In this document: piece after piece, positions 43,613 to 51,619 of the stretch
Layout: each line of letters starts with the position of its first letter
Position numbering within the stretch: the stretch's first letter is position 1
Source: an uncultured Collinsella sp.
Lineage (GTDB): Bacteria > Actinomycetota > Coriobacteriia > Coriobacteriales > Coriobacteriaceae
Direction of reading: 5' to 3'
Assembly (NCBI GenBank): GCA_900546115.1
Contig: URBQ01000003.1
Span: forward strand, 29,141 to 93,140
Length of the DNA stretch: 64,000 bases
Position numbers and translations under genes: made by a program
The notes under the pieces: generated by a model
What the model saw: the letters and a program-made list of their open reading frames with translations, nothing else
Databases searched by the model: none
Told to the model about the DNA's origin: nothing

Positions 43613-45100
43613 ATGAGCGCGAATGCCGACCCATACGATTGGAGTGTTGTGCTAGGTAAGGTAGTTTCCAAATACCGCACGATGTCTTTGCCCGTGAAAG
43701 CGGGTTTGTGGTTTACGTTATGCGAGATAATTCAGCGAGGGCTATCTGTCATATCGATGCCCATATTTACACGGTTGTTCTCGATCGATGAGTATGGATC
43801 TTACAGCCTTTATGTAACTTGGGTTATGTTGTTTGGCCTTGTGATTACCCTTAATATACAACAAGAGGTATTCAACAAGGGCATGTCTGATCATGAATAC
43901 GAGCGTCCTGATTATTCAACGTCCCAGGCAGTTCTCATTACGACTTTAATCGTAATGTTTTACCTGTTGTACCTCCTGCTCCAGTTTCCTATTAACGCAT
44001 TCACAGGCATGGGGACTCTTCTGACCTCCCTTATGTTTATTGACATTTGGACTTCTGCAATTGTCACGCTTTGGCTTACCCGTCGTCGCTTTGAATATGC
44101 GTACAAACCTCTCTTGACCGTAACACTCGGTATATCCATCGTTAGCATTGGCATCGGAATAGTTGCTGTGCAACTGGCACCCAGCGGTTATAAGGTACTT
44201 GCGCGAGTAGTGAGCAATCTCGCTCCTTATTTAGCAGCCACGGTAGTTGTGATGATTGACTTTCTTAAGCACTCGCGGCACTGCTTTGACCGTGACTGGT
44301 GGAGTGCTTCGGTCAAGATGGGCGTGCCCCTCACGCCGCATTACGCATCGCAGGTATTGCTCAATCAAGCCGACAAAGTCCTGATCAGCTGGTTTCTCGA
44401 CAACGCCAAAGTTGCAATCTACGGGGTGGCACACTCCGCTGGTCTTTTGCTTGTTATGGTCAGCAACGGTATCAACTCATCGCTTGTACCATGGCTCTAT
44501 AGTAAGCTGAAATCGGGCGATTGTCGCTCTATTGCGGGTGTGTCTAACGCTGCGGCTCTGCTTGTCGCCGTGCTGGTGTTTATCCTTATGCTTCTGGCGC
44601 CGGAGTGCGTTGCTGTGCTTGCAACGGGAGATTATGCGGAAGCAATATGGTGTATTCCGCCCATAGCTACTGGTGTTGTGTTTACTTTTCTCTACACCTT
44701 GTTTGTGAACGTCGAAATTTACTACGGCAAAGCAGGCTATGTGGCAACCGCATCGGTACTGTCGGCTGTTTTGAATATCGTCCTAAACGTTATCGCTATC
44801 CCGCTGTTCGGATATATCGCCTCCGCATACGTTACGGCTGTCTGCTATATGGGTACCGCTATGCTTCATTACTTGTTTATGAAGAAGACGCTCAAGAGCA
44901 AGGGAGTGGGCCTTCGTATCTATGATGCCAGGTTCCTGTGCTTTATTGGCGCTTTGACATGCCTTTTTGCGGCGATATCGCTTGTTCTTTACACGCTCGG
45001 GCCCGTACGCTACGCATTCGTTGTGGCACTTTTATTTTGCATATTCGCATGTCGCAATCGTTTACGCTCTCAATTCAAATCGATTCGTAGCAAAGGATAG
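43613..45100 (+). CDS. wzx: Polysaccharide flippase (Wzx/MOP superfamily)
   Basis: This 495-residue protein has about 12-14 membrane helices. GLWFTLCEIIQRGLSVISMPIFTRLFSIDEYG near residue 30 is the usual N-terminal signature of oligosaccharide flippases. VPLTPHYASQVLLNQADKVLISWF lies in the middle. It should carry undecaprenyl-PP-linked repeat units across the membrane. ATG 43613 has only a weak ribosome-binding site; an ATG at 43682 is possible and would keep all helices. Confidence 0.85.
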   Translation: MSANADPYDWSVVLGKVVSKYRTMSLPVKAGLWFTLCEIIQRGLSVISMPIFTRLFSIDEYGSYSLYVTWVMLFGLVITLNIQQEVFNKGMSDHEYERPDYSTSQAVLITTLIVMFYLLYLLLQFPINAFTGMGTLLTSLMFIDIWTSAIVTLWLTRRRFEYAYKPLLTVTLGISIVSIGIGIVAVQLAPSGYKVLARVVSNLAPYLAATVVVMIDFLKHSRHCFDRDWWSASVKMGVPLTPHYASQVLLNQADKVLISWFLDNAKVAIYGVAHSAGLLLVMVSNGINSSLVPWLYSKLKSGDCRSIAGVSNAAALLVAVLVFILMLLAPECVAVLATGDYAEAIWCIPPIATGVVFTFLYTLFVNVEIYYGKAGYVATASVLSAVLNIVLNVIAIPLFGYIASAYVTAVCYMGTAMLHYLFMKKTLKSKGVGLRIYDARFLCFIGALTCLFAAISLVLYTLGPVRYAFVVALLFCIFACRNRLRSQFKSIRSKG

Positions 45101-45110
45101 GGTTCATTCC

Positions 45111-46373
45111 ATGAAAATAATCGTCGCGCACCCACAGCGCCAACATTCATATCGACTGGCCGAAGCACTCAATCGTTCTCATATGCTTGAGGCATATTGC
45201 ACAACGGTTTACTATCGTCCCCATACCTTAACGGCAATGGCGGCAAGATTATTGCCACCATTTTGGAGAAAGAAAGCAACTGCCAGGCATAGCAATGGTC
45301 TGCCGAACGAATTGGTGATTCAATACTCGGAGTTCGGTGGACTTGCATTTTTGTTCACGCATAATCTGTCGTTTGCGAAGCGCTGGTGCTCACAAGTTGA
45401 GCGTATTGTCGACGACCGTTTCGCTCGAAAAGTCGCTAAACTTGTTGCAAAGACCAGAGCCGACGCCATTGTTGGATACGACGGCCATTCTGCCGTTCTA
45501 TTTGAAGATGTGAAGCGCCTGTCGCCCTCTACGATCTGCATAGCCGATATGTCGGCCGGTAATGCCCTCTATTTACGCTCAGTGTACGAAAAGGACGTTA
45601 AACTCAATCCCGACTTCTCGGATAGCCTTCACGGCTGGAAGAGGATCTGGAATCCGGTTGACGTTGATAGGACAAAGCGCGAACTTGCGGCTACCGATGC
45701 TTTTTTGTGTGGCTCGACATTTGTTGAGCGCACCCTTGGCTATTCGGGAATCCCTCAGGACAAATGCAGGGTGTGCCACTATGGCGTTGATGTCTCCTCT
45801 TTTTTATATGCCCCGCGCCAGGCGAAAGCGGATGATGAGCCGTTGACCTTTGTGTATCTTGGGCAAGTTGCTGAGCACAAGGGGATTTCCTACCTTCTGG
45901 AGGCGTTCAGAGATATTGAAGCATCGCGTGCGCGACTTGTTTGCGTGGGCGCTATCTGCATCCCGGATTCGATTATTGCCTCACTCCCCTCAAACATTGA
46001 GTTTAAAGGAATGGTTCAGCATGATGAAGTGTCTGAACTGCTGCTTTCTGCCGATGTGATGCTCTTCCCATCGCTTGGAGATGGGTTTTCCCTCTCAATC
46101 ATGGAGGGCTTTGCCTCGGGGTTGCCTGTGGTTTGCTCAGATAACACGGGTGCGGCCGATTGTGTGGTTGAAGGAGAGAACGGGTTTGTAGTGCCTACGC
46201 AGGACGCAGCAGCGCTTCGCGACAAAATCAACTGGTTCCTCGACAATCGAAGTAAGATTCCGGGCATGGCGGAGGCAGCACGAAAGTGCGCTCTGAATAC
46301 GACTTGGGATGACTATTACACGAATGCGGCTATTGCAATTACGGAATTGGTAGAGAAGGCGCGCTGTGAGTGA
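45111..46373 (+). CDS. Glycosyltransferase family 4
   Basis: This 420-residue protein opens with MKIIVAHPQRQHSYRLAEAL. The C-terminal donor domain has FVYLGQVAEHKGISYLLEAF, the FKGMVQHDEVSELLLSADVMLFPSL run and the conserved E-x7-E region in SLSIMEGFASGLPVVCSDN. The ATG follows the flippase by 10 nt. Its last codons overlap the next gene's GTG by 8 nt. Role: adds a sugar to the repeat unit; specificity unknown. Confidence 0.83.
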   Translation: MKIIVAHPQRQHSYRLAEALNRSHMLEAYCTTVYYRPHTLTAMAARLLPPFWRKKATARHSNGLPNELVIQYSEFGGLAFLFTHNLSFAKRWCSQVERIVDDRFARKVAKLVAKTRADAIVGYDGHSAVLFEDVKRLSPSTICIADMSAGNALYLRSVYEKDVKLNPDFSDSLHGWKRIWNPVDVDRTKRELAATDAFLCGSTFVERTLGYSGIPQDKCRVCHYGVDVSSFLYAPRQAKADDEPLTFVYLGQVAEHKGISYLLEAFRDIEASRARLVCVGAICIPDSIIASLPSNIEFKGMVQHDEVSELLLSADVMLFPSLGDGFSLSIMEGFASGLPVVCSDNTGAADCVVEGENGFVVPTQDAAALRDKINWFLDNRSKIPGMAEAARKCALNTTWDDYYTNAAIAITELVEKARCE

Positions 46374-47127
46374 TGGCAAAAACAAGGTATACCTGCTTGG
46401 CGACAGTATTACACAGGGGCTCGGCAGCAAGAAAGTCAACTTTTCTGGCGAACTCTCGCAACTACTGGGAGAATCTTACGATGTTGTAAACCTTGCCTAT
46501 ACTGGCACGATGGTCGATTACGCCTTGAAGCTGCTGGATGAGAATAAAGTACGCTTTACAAGGGATGGCGATGTGTGCGTCGTGTTGTACGGCAATGTTG
46601 ATGCGCAAGTTCGACCCAGCCGTACAGGTCACGTTTTCCCGCACATTCCCAATAGATTCCAGGGTGGAGGCATGCTCATGCCGCGCCCTTTCTATTCATG
46701 CACGCTCGCGAAGCGTATGGGACAGCATGCTGATAACCTTTGCAGAAAAGTGCTGTCGGGGGTGATCAAGCTTGTTGACGGTACGGAGCAATGGATGCCC
46801 CTGGATTCGTTTTCGCCCCAGTATGCAAAGCTGCTTGACCGCCTGCTGGACTTGGGCTTCAAAGTTGTTCCCTGCTCATGCGTTTACATCAGCGAGAAGT
46901 TATTCCCGGGTACGCCCGAGCAGTACGAACTGTATAACCAAAGGATTTGCTCCCTGGCTTTGGAGCGCTCCCTAGGTTTCATCGATTTCTATTGCCTGTT
47001 CAAGTCTCAGGTCGATGTTTCAGGCTGGGATTCCTGCTACAACAAAGATCGTTTTCATCCCAATGGCGAGGGGTATCGCCTGATGGCGGAGCGTATTGCA
47101 ACCCAGATCGAAAAGATAAATCGCTAA
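46366..47127 (+). CDS. SGNH/GDSL-type hydrolase
   Basis: This 253-residue protein has SGNH block I GDSITQG near residue 11 (nucleophile Ser), a Gly around ELSQLLGESYDVVNLAYTG, block III LYGNVDAQ with Asn, and block V DRFHPNGEGY with Asp and His. These enzymes are esterases or acyltransferases. In a polysaccharide locus it may remove or exchange O-acyl groups on the glycan. No signal peptide or membrane segment is seen, so it would act in the cytosol. The GTG start overlaps the preceding gene by 8 nt. It is the last intact gene of the operon. Confidence 0.78.
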   Translation: MSDGKNKVYLLGDSITQGLGSKKVNFSGELSQLLGESYDVVNLAYTGTMVDYALKLLDENKVRFTRDGDVCVVLYGNVDAQVRPSRTGHVFPHIPNRFQGGGMLMPRPFYSCTLAKRMGQHADNLCRKVLSGVIKLVDGTEQWMPLDSFSPQYAKLLDRLLDLGFKVVPCSCVYISEKLFPGTPEQYELYNQRICSLALERSLGFIDFYCLFKSQVDVSGWDSCYNKDRFHPNGEGYRLMAERIATQIEKINR

Positions 47128-47197
47128 AAATTTTTATGAGTGCATTTTAACCCACAAACGCTATTTCCCCTGTGACTAAACCCCTCAAACCCTGAGT

Positions 47198-47393
47198 CTC
47201 GGTATCTCGATTTCTTCAAGCGAAATGAGAGCAACAGCAGCGTGAACCTGATCGTAGGCGGTTTGCAGATTGAGGCTGATCGTGATGCTCGAGTACTGCT
47301 GGACGGCGGATGCCTTCGCGGAGATGTCCGATGCGGAACCCGTCATGCCTATCGTCTCATCAGCATCGCACGGTGCTCTTTCAGCGATTTAAA
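47198..47393 (+). pseudogene. Unrecognised coding remnant
   Basis: An open frame reads ESRYLDFFKRNESNSS then VNLIVGGLQIEADRDARVLL, which looks like real protein. It loses coherence after about 47310 and has no start with a ribosome-binding site. The family was not recognised. It is probably a fragment left at a recombination join between the SGNH gene and the radical-SAM fragment. Confidence 0.35.
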
Positions 47394-47801
47394 AAGGGAG
47401 TTCTGCCGAGCGAATTGGCGTTACTTTCTAAGGAAAATTTGAATGTTTATGGTATAAGTTCTACTTCTACCAATGAGCAATACCGTGAGTTAATGGAGCC
47501 TGGGGCAGTTAATTATCCACAACGTCTAACCGCGCTCAAATATTTTCATGACAAGGGGACGAAAACCTGGGTTACTATGGAGCCATATCCCACTCCGAAC
47601 GTTTTCGATCAGGATTTAAGCCAAGTACTCGAAAAGATAACCTTTGTCGATCGTATTGTGTTCGGTAACACACATTGCGACAAGAGAACTACCGCGTTTG
47701 TCGAACATGAAGGCACTTACCGAACTTCTGCAGAGAAGGTCAAGGCTTTTTGTGTTAAGCATAAGATTGAATGTCATATAAAAAAGGGAATGGTGAGGTG
47801 A
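47394..47801 (+). pseudogene. C-terminal fragment of a radical-SAM protein
   Basis: About 135 residues match the C-terminal part of a radical-SAM family: LPSELALLSKENLNVYGIS, EPGAVNYPQRLTALKYFHDKG, TWVTMEPYPTPNVFDQDL, FVDRIVFGNTHCDK. The N-terminal CxxxCxxC cluster motif is missing, so it cannot be active as a radical-SAM enzyme. It ends one base before the next fragment. Confidence 0.65.
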
Positions 47802-47802
47802 G

Positions 47803-48153
47803 GTGATTGGAATGAAGATCGGTCGTCAGGACCGTCCTGCAGAAGCCTTGGTTGTCGAAGCCTGGCCAATTATCTGCATTGGTGTCGGTGAAGGCATCGA
47901 GTCATTTTCGGGACGTGAATTCGAAGGATTCACAAGGTTCCTTAATCACGATAACGCCATCACACCCGAACGCTTCCCTGGACTCTGTACGTCCAAGAGC
48001 GACTGCTGCGGCTGTACTGCTTGCGCTTTTTCGTGCCCCAAGGACGCAGTCTTGTTGTTTCCCGTTGATGAGGGCTTCCTATATCTCGCTATCGATGCAT
48101 CCGCCTGTATCGGCTGTAGGGCCTGCCTTAAAGCATGTCCGCTAAAGGGTTAG
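47803..48153 (+). pseudogene. Truncated ferredoxin-like N-terminus (F420 hydrogenase beta-subunit-like family)
   Basis: This frame of 116 residues has two 4Fe-4S motifs (CCGCTACAFSCP and CIGCRACLKACP) joined by KDAVLLFPVDEGFLYLAID, then stops after PLKG. Proteins with this start in polysaccharide loci are usually about 400 residues and continue into an F420-hydrogenase-beta-like domain; that domain is missing. The first 55 residues (MIGMKIGRQDRPAEALVV ...) are not part of that family and may come from another gene. It is most likely a chimeric remnant, but a small expressed ferredoxin cannot be ruled out. Confidence 0.55.
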
Positions 48154-48155
48154 TA

Positions 48156-49079
48156 ATGGGATTTGCGCTCAGGTATAAGCTAGAGAACCTCGCTCGCTAC
48201 GGAAAGCAGGGCACCGGGCGGCTATCTGAATATCGAGGGTATAGCCATGGGCTCAAAAGCGGCATTCCTGTTTATTTGACCTCCTACGGGTCTCTTTCTG
48301 CGGTTTGCGTAGGCGTCTCTTGGCTACTCAAGCTTTGCGCGGAATCGCTGATCACCGAGAATAGATTGCCCGCATTCCTTGTCACCGCATGTGGCATGCT
48401 TTCTATGCTGCCTTTCTCGACGCTTTTCTTCGGATTTTTTCTGGCGCTCCTCATTTGCTGCTTTCGTCTGATCATTTCCATTTCAAAACACAGCCACCTT
48501 CTGAGCGCCGTGGAAGGGCTGAACTACAGCTGGAGCAAGAAGACGCATTCCGAAGAGATGCGCATATCAGAGTTAGCCAGCCACTGCTGTAGTGATATCT
48601 GCAAGTGTTTCTCTATCATGCACCCTCATTCGGGAATTGGTTGCGCTGTCAGGCTTTACGATGCCAATACTAAGAGCTATGTAACGAGGGCGCGCAGTGG
48701 GAATCTCGATGACGGGCGCGAGCGTTCTACCGAGTCGCTCTCCTCCAGCAGTTGTCTTCTCGAAGCCCTCGAAAGTGACCAGCTGCACAATTACACCGTT
48801 ATTCTCTGCTCCAACACGATGAAAGCGAGAGAGTTAGGGCAGCTCGACAGCGATACTAATTCTATGTCACTCGGTGATGAGGACAGAAGCCTTTTGATTT
48901 CACGACTTATCATGAATGATGGTAATGGCAGTTCGCTCGTCGGCATTCTATACGTAAGCTCGAAAAGGAAGAATGCGTTCGGGATTGAGGACATCACCCT
49001 CTATCTGCTTCTGCACGACCTATTCAACCACGCTCTCATCACATGCACCGGGCGCGGAGTGACTTCGAATGGGAGGTAG
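48156..49079 (+). CDS. Two-helix membrane protein with a GAF-like domain, possible defence gene
   Basis: This 307-residue protein of unknown function starts at ATG 48156, with AAAGGG 6 nt upstream. Residues about 40-65 and 78-108 form two membrane helices (SLSAVCVGVSWLLKL; MLSMLPFSTLFFGFFLALLIC). The C-terminal part (about 140-295) has a GAF-like pattern: ISELASHCCSDICKCF, GIGCAVRLYDANTKSYVTRA, LVGILYVSSKR, and GIEDITLYLLLHDLFNHAL. A membrane anchor with a small-molecule-binding domain suggests a sensor or effector. It is followed after 3 nt by a small basic protein, so the two form a module. Position among defence-type genes is the only hint of role. Confidence 0.6.
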   Translation: MGFALRYKLENLARYGKQGTGRLSEYRGYSHGLKSGIPVYLTSYGSLSAVCVGVSWLLKLCAESLITENRLPAFLVTACGMLSMLPFSTLFFGFFLALLICCFRLIISISKHSHLLSAVEGLNYSWSKKTHSEEMRISELASHCCSDICKCFSIMHPHSGIGCAVRLYDANTKSYVTRARSGNLDDGRERSTESLSSSSCLLEALESDQLHNYTVILCSNTMKARELGQLDSDTNSMSLGDEDRSLLISRLIMNDGNGSSLVGILYVSSKRKNAFGIEDITLYLLLHDLFNHALITCTGRGVTSNGR

Positions 49080-49082
49080 AAA

Positions 49083-49310
49083 ATGGCTAAGACTAGGGCC
49101 AAGACTAGGAAGGTTGGAAAGCGAACCAATATCGAAAAAATCCTTAGGGCGAAGGTTTCCGAGATCGATTCAAGGACAATTGCAGCGGGCGACGCAGCGA
49201 CCACTGTACTTTTGAAGAAAATTGCCTCCACCGATGTGCGAGATTACACGAAGCTGAGGAAACAGGGTCCTTCAGACGAGATAGCCAAGTTGATCTCTTC
49301 CCGCATGTAG
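49083..49310 (+). CDS. Small basic protein paired with the 2TM-GAF protein
   Basis: This 75-residue protein has a very basic start (MAKTRAKTRKVGKRTN), then a mixed helical segment with SEIDSRTIAAGDAATTVLLKKI. No family was recognised. The ATG lies 3 nt after the preceding stop, with GGGAGG at the end of that gene, so it is translated from the same mRNA. It could be a nucleic-acid-binding partner or a regulatory subunit (inference). Confidence 0.6.
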   Translation: MAKTRAKTRKVGKRTNIEKILRAKVSEIDSRTIAAGDAATTVLLKKIASTDVRDYTKLRKQGPSDEIAKLISSRM

Positions 49311-49619
49311 GAGCCTAGCCGCTAGTCGCTTGGGTCGATCTTTGTGCATCCTCTGTTCTTATATCAACGGAAACCGTGTGGAACCTTCTAAGGTCTTCAT
49401 TCGTCGGATTCATTTTCATCAAATTATCTGGTGAGATTAAAGATATTGCAGCTGTGAATAACCTATTTACAGCTCTCTAGCTCTATGCTGCAATTTTATT
49501 GTCGTTACTCTTATGTGTCTCAAGCGATTTGACATGTGTTATCAAGTCATTTCTCGTTTTGGGGACGGAAGAAGTAGGGGGCATTTAGTCAACTTCGACT
49601 ACGTTGGCAGTCGTCTACT
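49311..49619. other. AT-richer spacer before the first ugd remnant
   Basis: About 310 bp with no gene seen. Base composition is lower in GC than on either side. The junction with ugd-derived sequence is at about 49623 (start of GACACTCAGCAGCTG). Confidence 0.5.
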
Positions 49620-50048
49620 GTGGACACTCAGCAGCTGCTGGCCAACTACAAGGACGTGCCCCATAACCTGATCTTGGCCATCGCGGAGGCCAACCGCACC
49701 CGCACGGACTTCGTGGCCGACGAGGTACTGCAGATGGTGTGGGACCGCGTGTACGGGGGCAAGCCGAAGCCGGTCGTGGGCGTCTACCGCCTGACGATGA
49801 AGTCCAACTCCGACAACTTCCGCGCGAGCTCCATCCAGGGCGTCATGAAGCGCGTGAAGGCCAAGGGCGTGCCCGTGGTGGTCTACGAGCCCACGCTGGA
49901 CGACCCGGAGTTCTTCGGGTCCGAGGTGACCCACGACCTGGAGGCCTTCAAGGCCGGCTGCGACGTGATCGTGGCCAACCGCTGGAGCGACGAGCTCGCG
50001 GACGTGGCGGACAAGGTCTACACGAGGGACCTGTTTAAGAGGGACTAG
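49620..50048 (+). pseudogene. 3' fragment of ugd (UDP-glucose 6-dehydrogenase), copy 1
   Basis: Encodes about 142 residues of the C-terminal (UDP-binding) domain of a UDP-glucose 6-dehydrogenase: DTQQLLANYKDVPHNLI, VGVYRLTMKSNSDNFR, SSIQGVMKRVKAKGVPVVVYEP and DVADKVYTRDLFKRD. The sequence starts right where the catalytic GGYCLPKDT block should end. So the NAD domain and catalytic Cys are absent and it cannot work as a dehydrogenase. A strong terminator follows. Copies 2 (53910) and 3 (58179) repeat its end. Confidence 0.85.
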
Positions 50049-50582
50049 GGGAGAGTATTCCCAACTGCGATTTTAGCTTTATCTACAAGTCGCATTGTCA
50101 AGAAAGAGGTCATATCGGCTAACGCCGATATGACCTCTTTTGGTATAAGTCTGATTCCTTTTGCAGCTGGTGAGCGATGCGATGTATATAGCACGTTAAG
50201 CAATGAACACCATTTTCCCTGCTTTTAGCCTTGAACACCAAGAACGGGACATCGCCCGTGCTGCAATCGACTGCGTCGGGCTTCTTGATCCAGCCCGTCA
50301 GGCTTCCGACTTCGTGGCTCAGCCAATGCGTCAACTCCACGTGGGTCATCCCGGACATTTTGCAAGGCTCCATGCTTGCATTGGTGACGACGAGGTTTAA
50401 GTACATGGCGGAGCACGAGTGTGAAAGGAGGGGATATCCGGATATGTCGGAGCTGGAAGAGACTGATGAGCTGAACAAGAATACGGAGCGTTAGATTGGT
50501 CCGCACGGATTGTTAGGCTAAGCTCGGATGTTGCCTTTGTTTATATTTGACGTCTTAACCTTCGATGTGAAAGAAGAGGTCT
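50049..50582. other. Spacer with terminator and unclear short frames
   Basis: After the terminator (50103-50140) the segment 50170-50500 has short open frames on both strands. One is a + strand frame ending EHECERRGYPDMSELEETD, and another a - strand frame with GVHCLTCYIHRIAH. None is convincing. It may be a decayed small gene. AT-rich sequence from 50500 to 50582 probably carries the promoter of the next gene. Confidence 0.4.
50103..50141 (+). terminator. Terminator after ugd copy 1
   Basis: A 17-bp stem (AAAGAGGTCATATCGGC / GCCGATATGACCTCTTT) with loop TAAC, followed by TGG. Confidence 0.85.
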
Positions 50583-51449
50583 ATGCATCGTTTATCCTGC
50601 CGGTCTGTTCTCCCTATGATTCGCCTTGTCCGTGGTTTTAAAGAACAAAAATGGGCTAAGCAGTTTTTGCGTGGCGATATATACATGAATACCCTAGGGT
50701 ATTTTTGGAATGAGGGAAACGTGGAGCAGCAGGACTTTCTTGAGGGGGCCTGCGCATCTTTTGACCCCCATATCATGCGGGGCTTTCCTATAGATTTACT
50801 CGGTGTCCTTGCAAAAGAATCGTATCCAATACCGAGAGGCGCAGGCTACTGTAATGTGTGCTGCTTTTCGTGTGTCCTCATTAAGCAAGTAGATACGAGA
50901 ATCGACTTAATTGAATTGCCCGATCCGGGCCTTGATCTTGGTTCATGGATTGTTGTTATTGACAATCCATGCGAACTTATATCTAGGCTTAGGACAGCCG
51001 TTCTACAATTGGGTTATGACTTTGTAGCTGCTCCGGTTGAATATAGAGATAGCGTTCAGTTGAATCCCTCTAAAGTTGTTAAATCAACAATGGATTTAAA
51101 ATCTCATGCTCCATTACCTGCTTATATGGTTTTTCCAAATGGGATTCCACATTTTAATGCAGGAGTGTTTGTAAAGAATGTTCGTTATGCAAACCAAGCT
51201 GAATGGCGTATCGCCGTTTATAGGAATGAACGGTCATATGAGCCTCTAATTCTTAAGCTTGGCGATTTGACTGATATCGCTCATTTGGCTAGGAGAACGG
51301 AGCTTACTGATGATCTGCAACGGGTGCACGGTTGTTCAGTCCCCTATTTGACTAGAGGGTGCTTTGGAACGAAGACTTCTCAAGAACTATCTCAGGATCT
51401 CTTTAAGTTAGGTAATGAGGAGCTTTTCATTACGCTGACGATTGGTTAG
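50583..51449 (+). CDS. Uncharacterised protein of a defence-type gene pair
   Basis: This protein of 288 residues is of unknown family. Its N-terminus (FKEQKWAKQFLRGDIYMNTLGYFW, then EQQDFLEGA) has the pattern of a widespread uncharacterised family in which a residue set Y-MN-L-YF and an acidic EG pair are conserved. I recall this only loosely. A later segment NAGVFVKNVRYANQAEWRIAVYRNE also looks conserved. No membrane helices. It is convergent with the HEPN gene (170 bp apart) between ugd copies 1 and 2, so the two may have moved together. The start could also be ATG 50616. Confidence 0.55.
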   Translation: MHRLSCRSVLPMIRLVRGFKEQKWAKQFLRGDIYMNTLGYFWNEGNVEQQDFLEGACASFDPHIMRGFPIDLLGVLAKESYPIPRGAGYCNVCCFSCVLIKQVDTRIDLIELPDPGLDLGSWIVVIDNPCELISRLRTAVLQLGYDFVAAPVEYRDSVQLNPSKVVKSTMDLKSHAPLPAYMVFPNGIPHFNAGVFVKNVRYANQAEWRIAVYRNERSYEPLILKLGDLTDIAHLARRTELTDDLQRVHGCSVPYLTRGCFGTKTSQELSQDLFKLGNEELFITLTIG

Positions 51450-51619
51450 CACTCAATTGACCAGGATAAAAAGAGATACTACTGCTGGCCGATCTTGGTG
51501 TTTGCATTCTATGCAATAGGTTTTTCGATTCCGGCAGAAGTGCTCCTTATGTTGTCACTCGAGAAAAGTCCAGGCAGATGGCTCTTAATCAACCCGGTTC
51601 GGATTTGTCGTAATTGGAG

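Noticed and set aside
50203..50494. Small + strand frames between ugd copy 1 and the 288-aa gene
   Set aside because: Two overlapping frames and one opposite frame are all short. None has both a good ribosome-binding site and a recognisable pattern.
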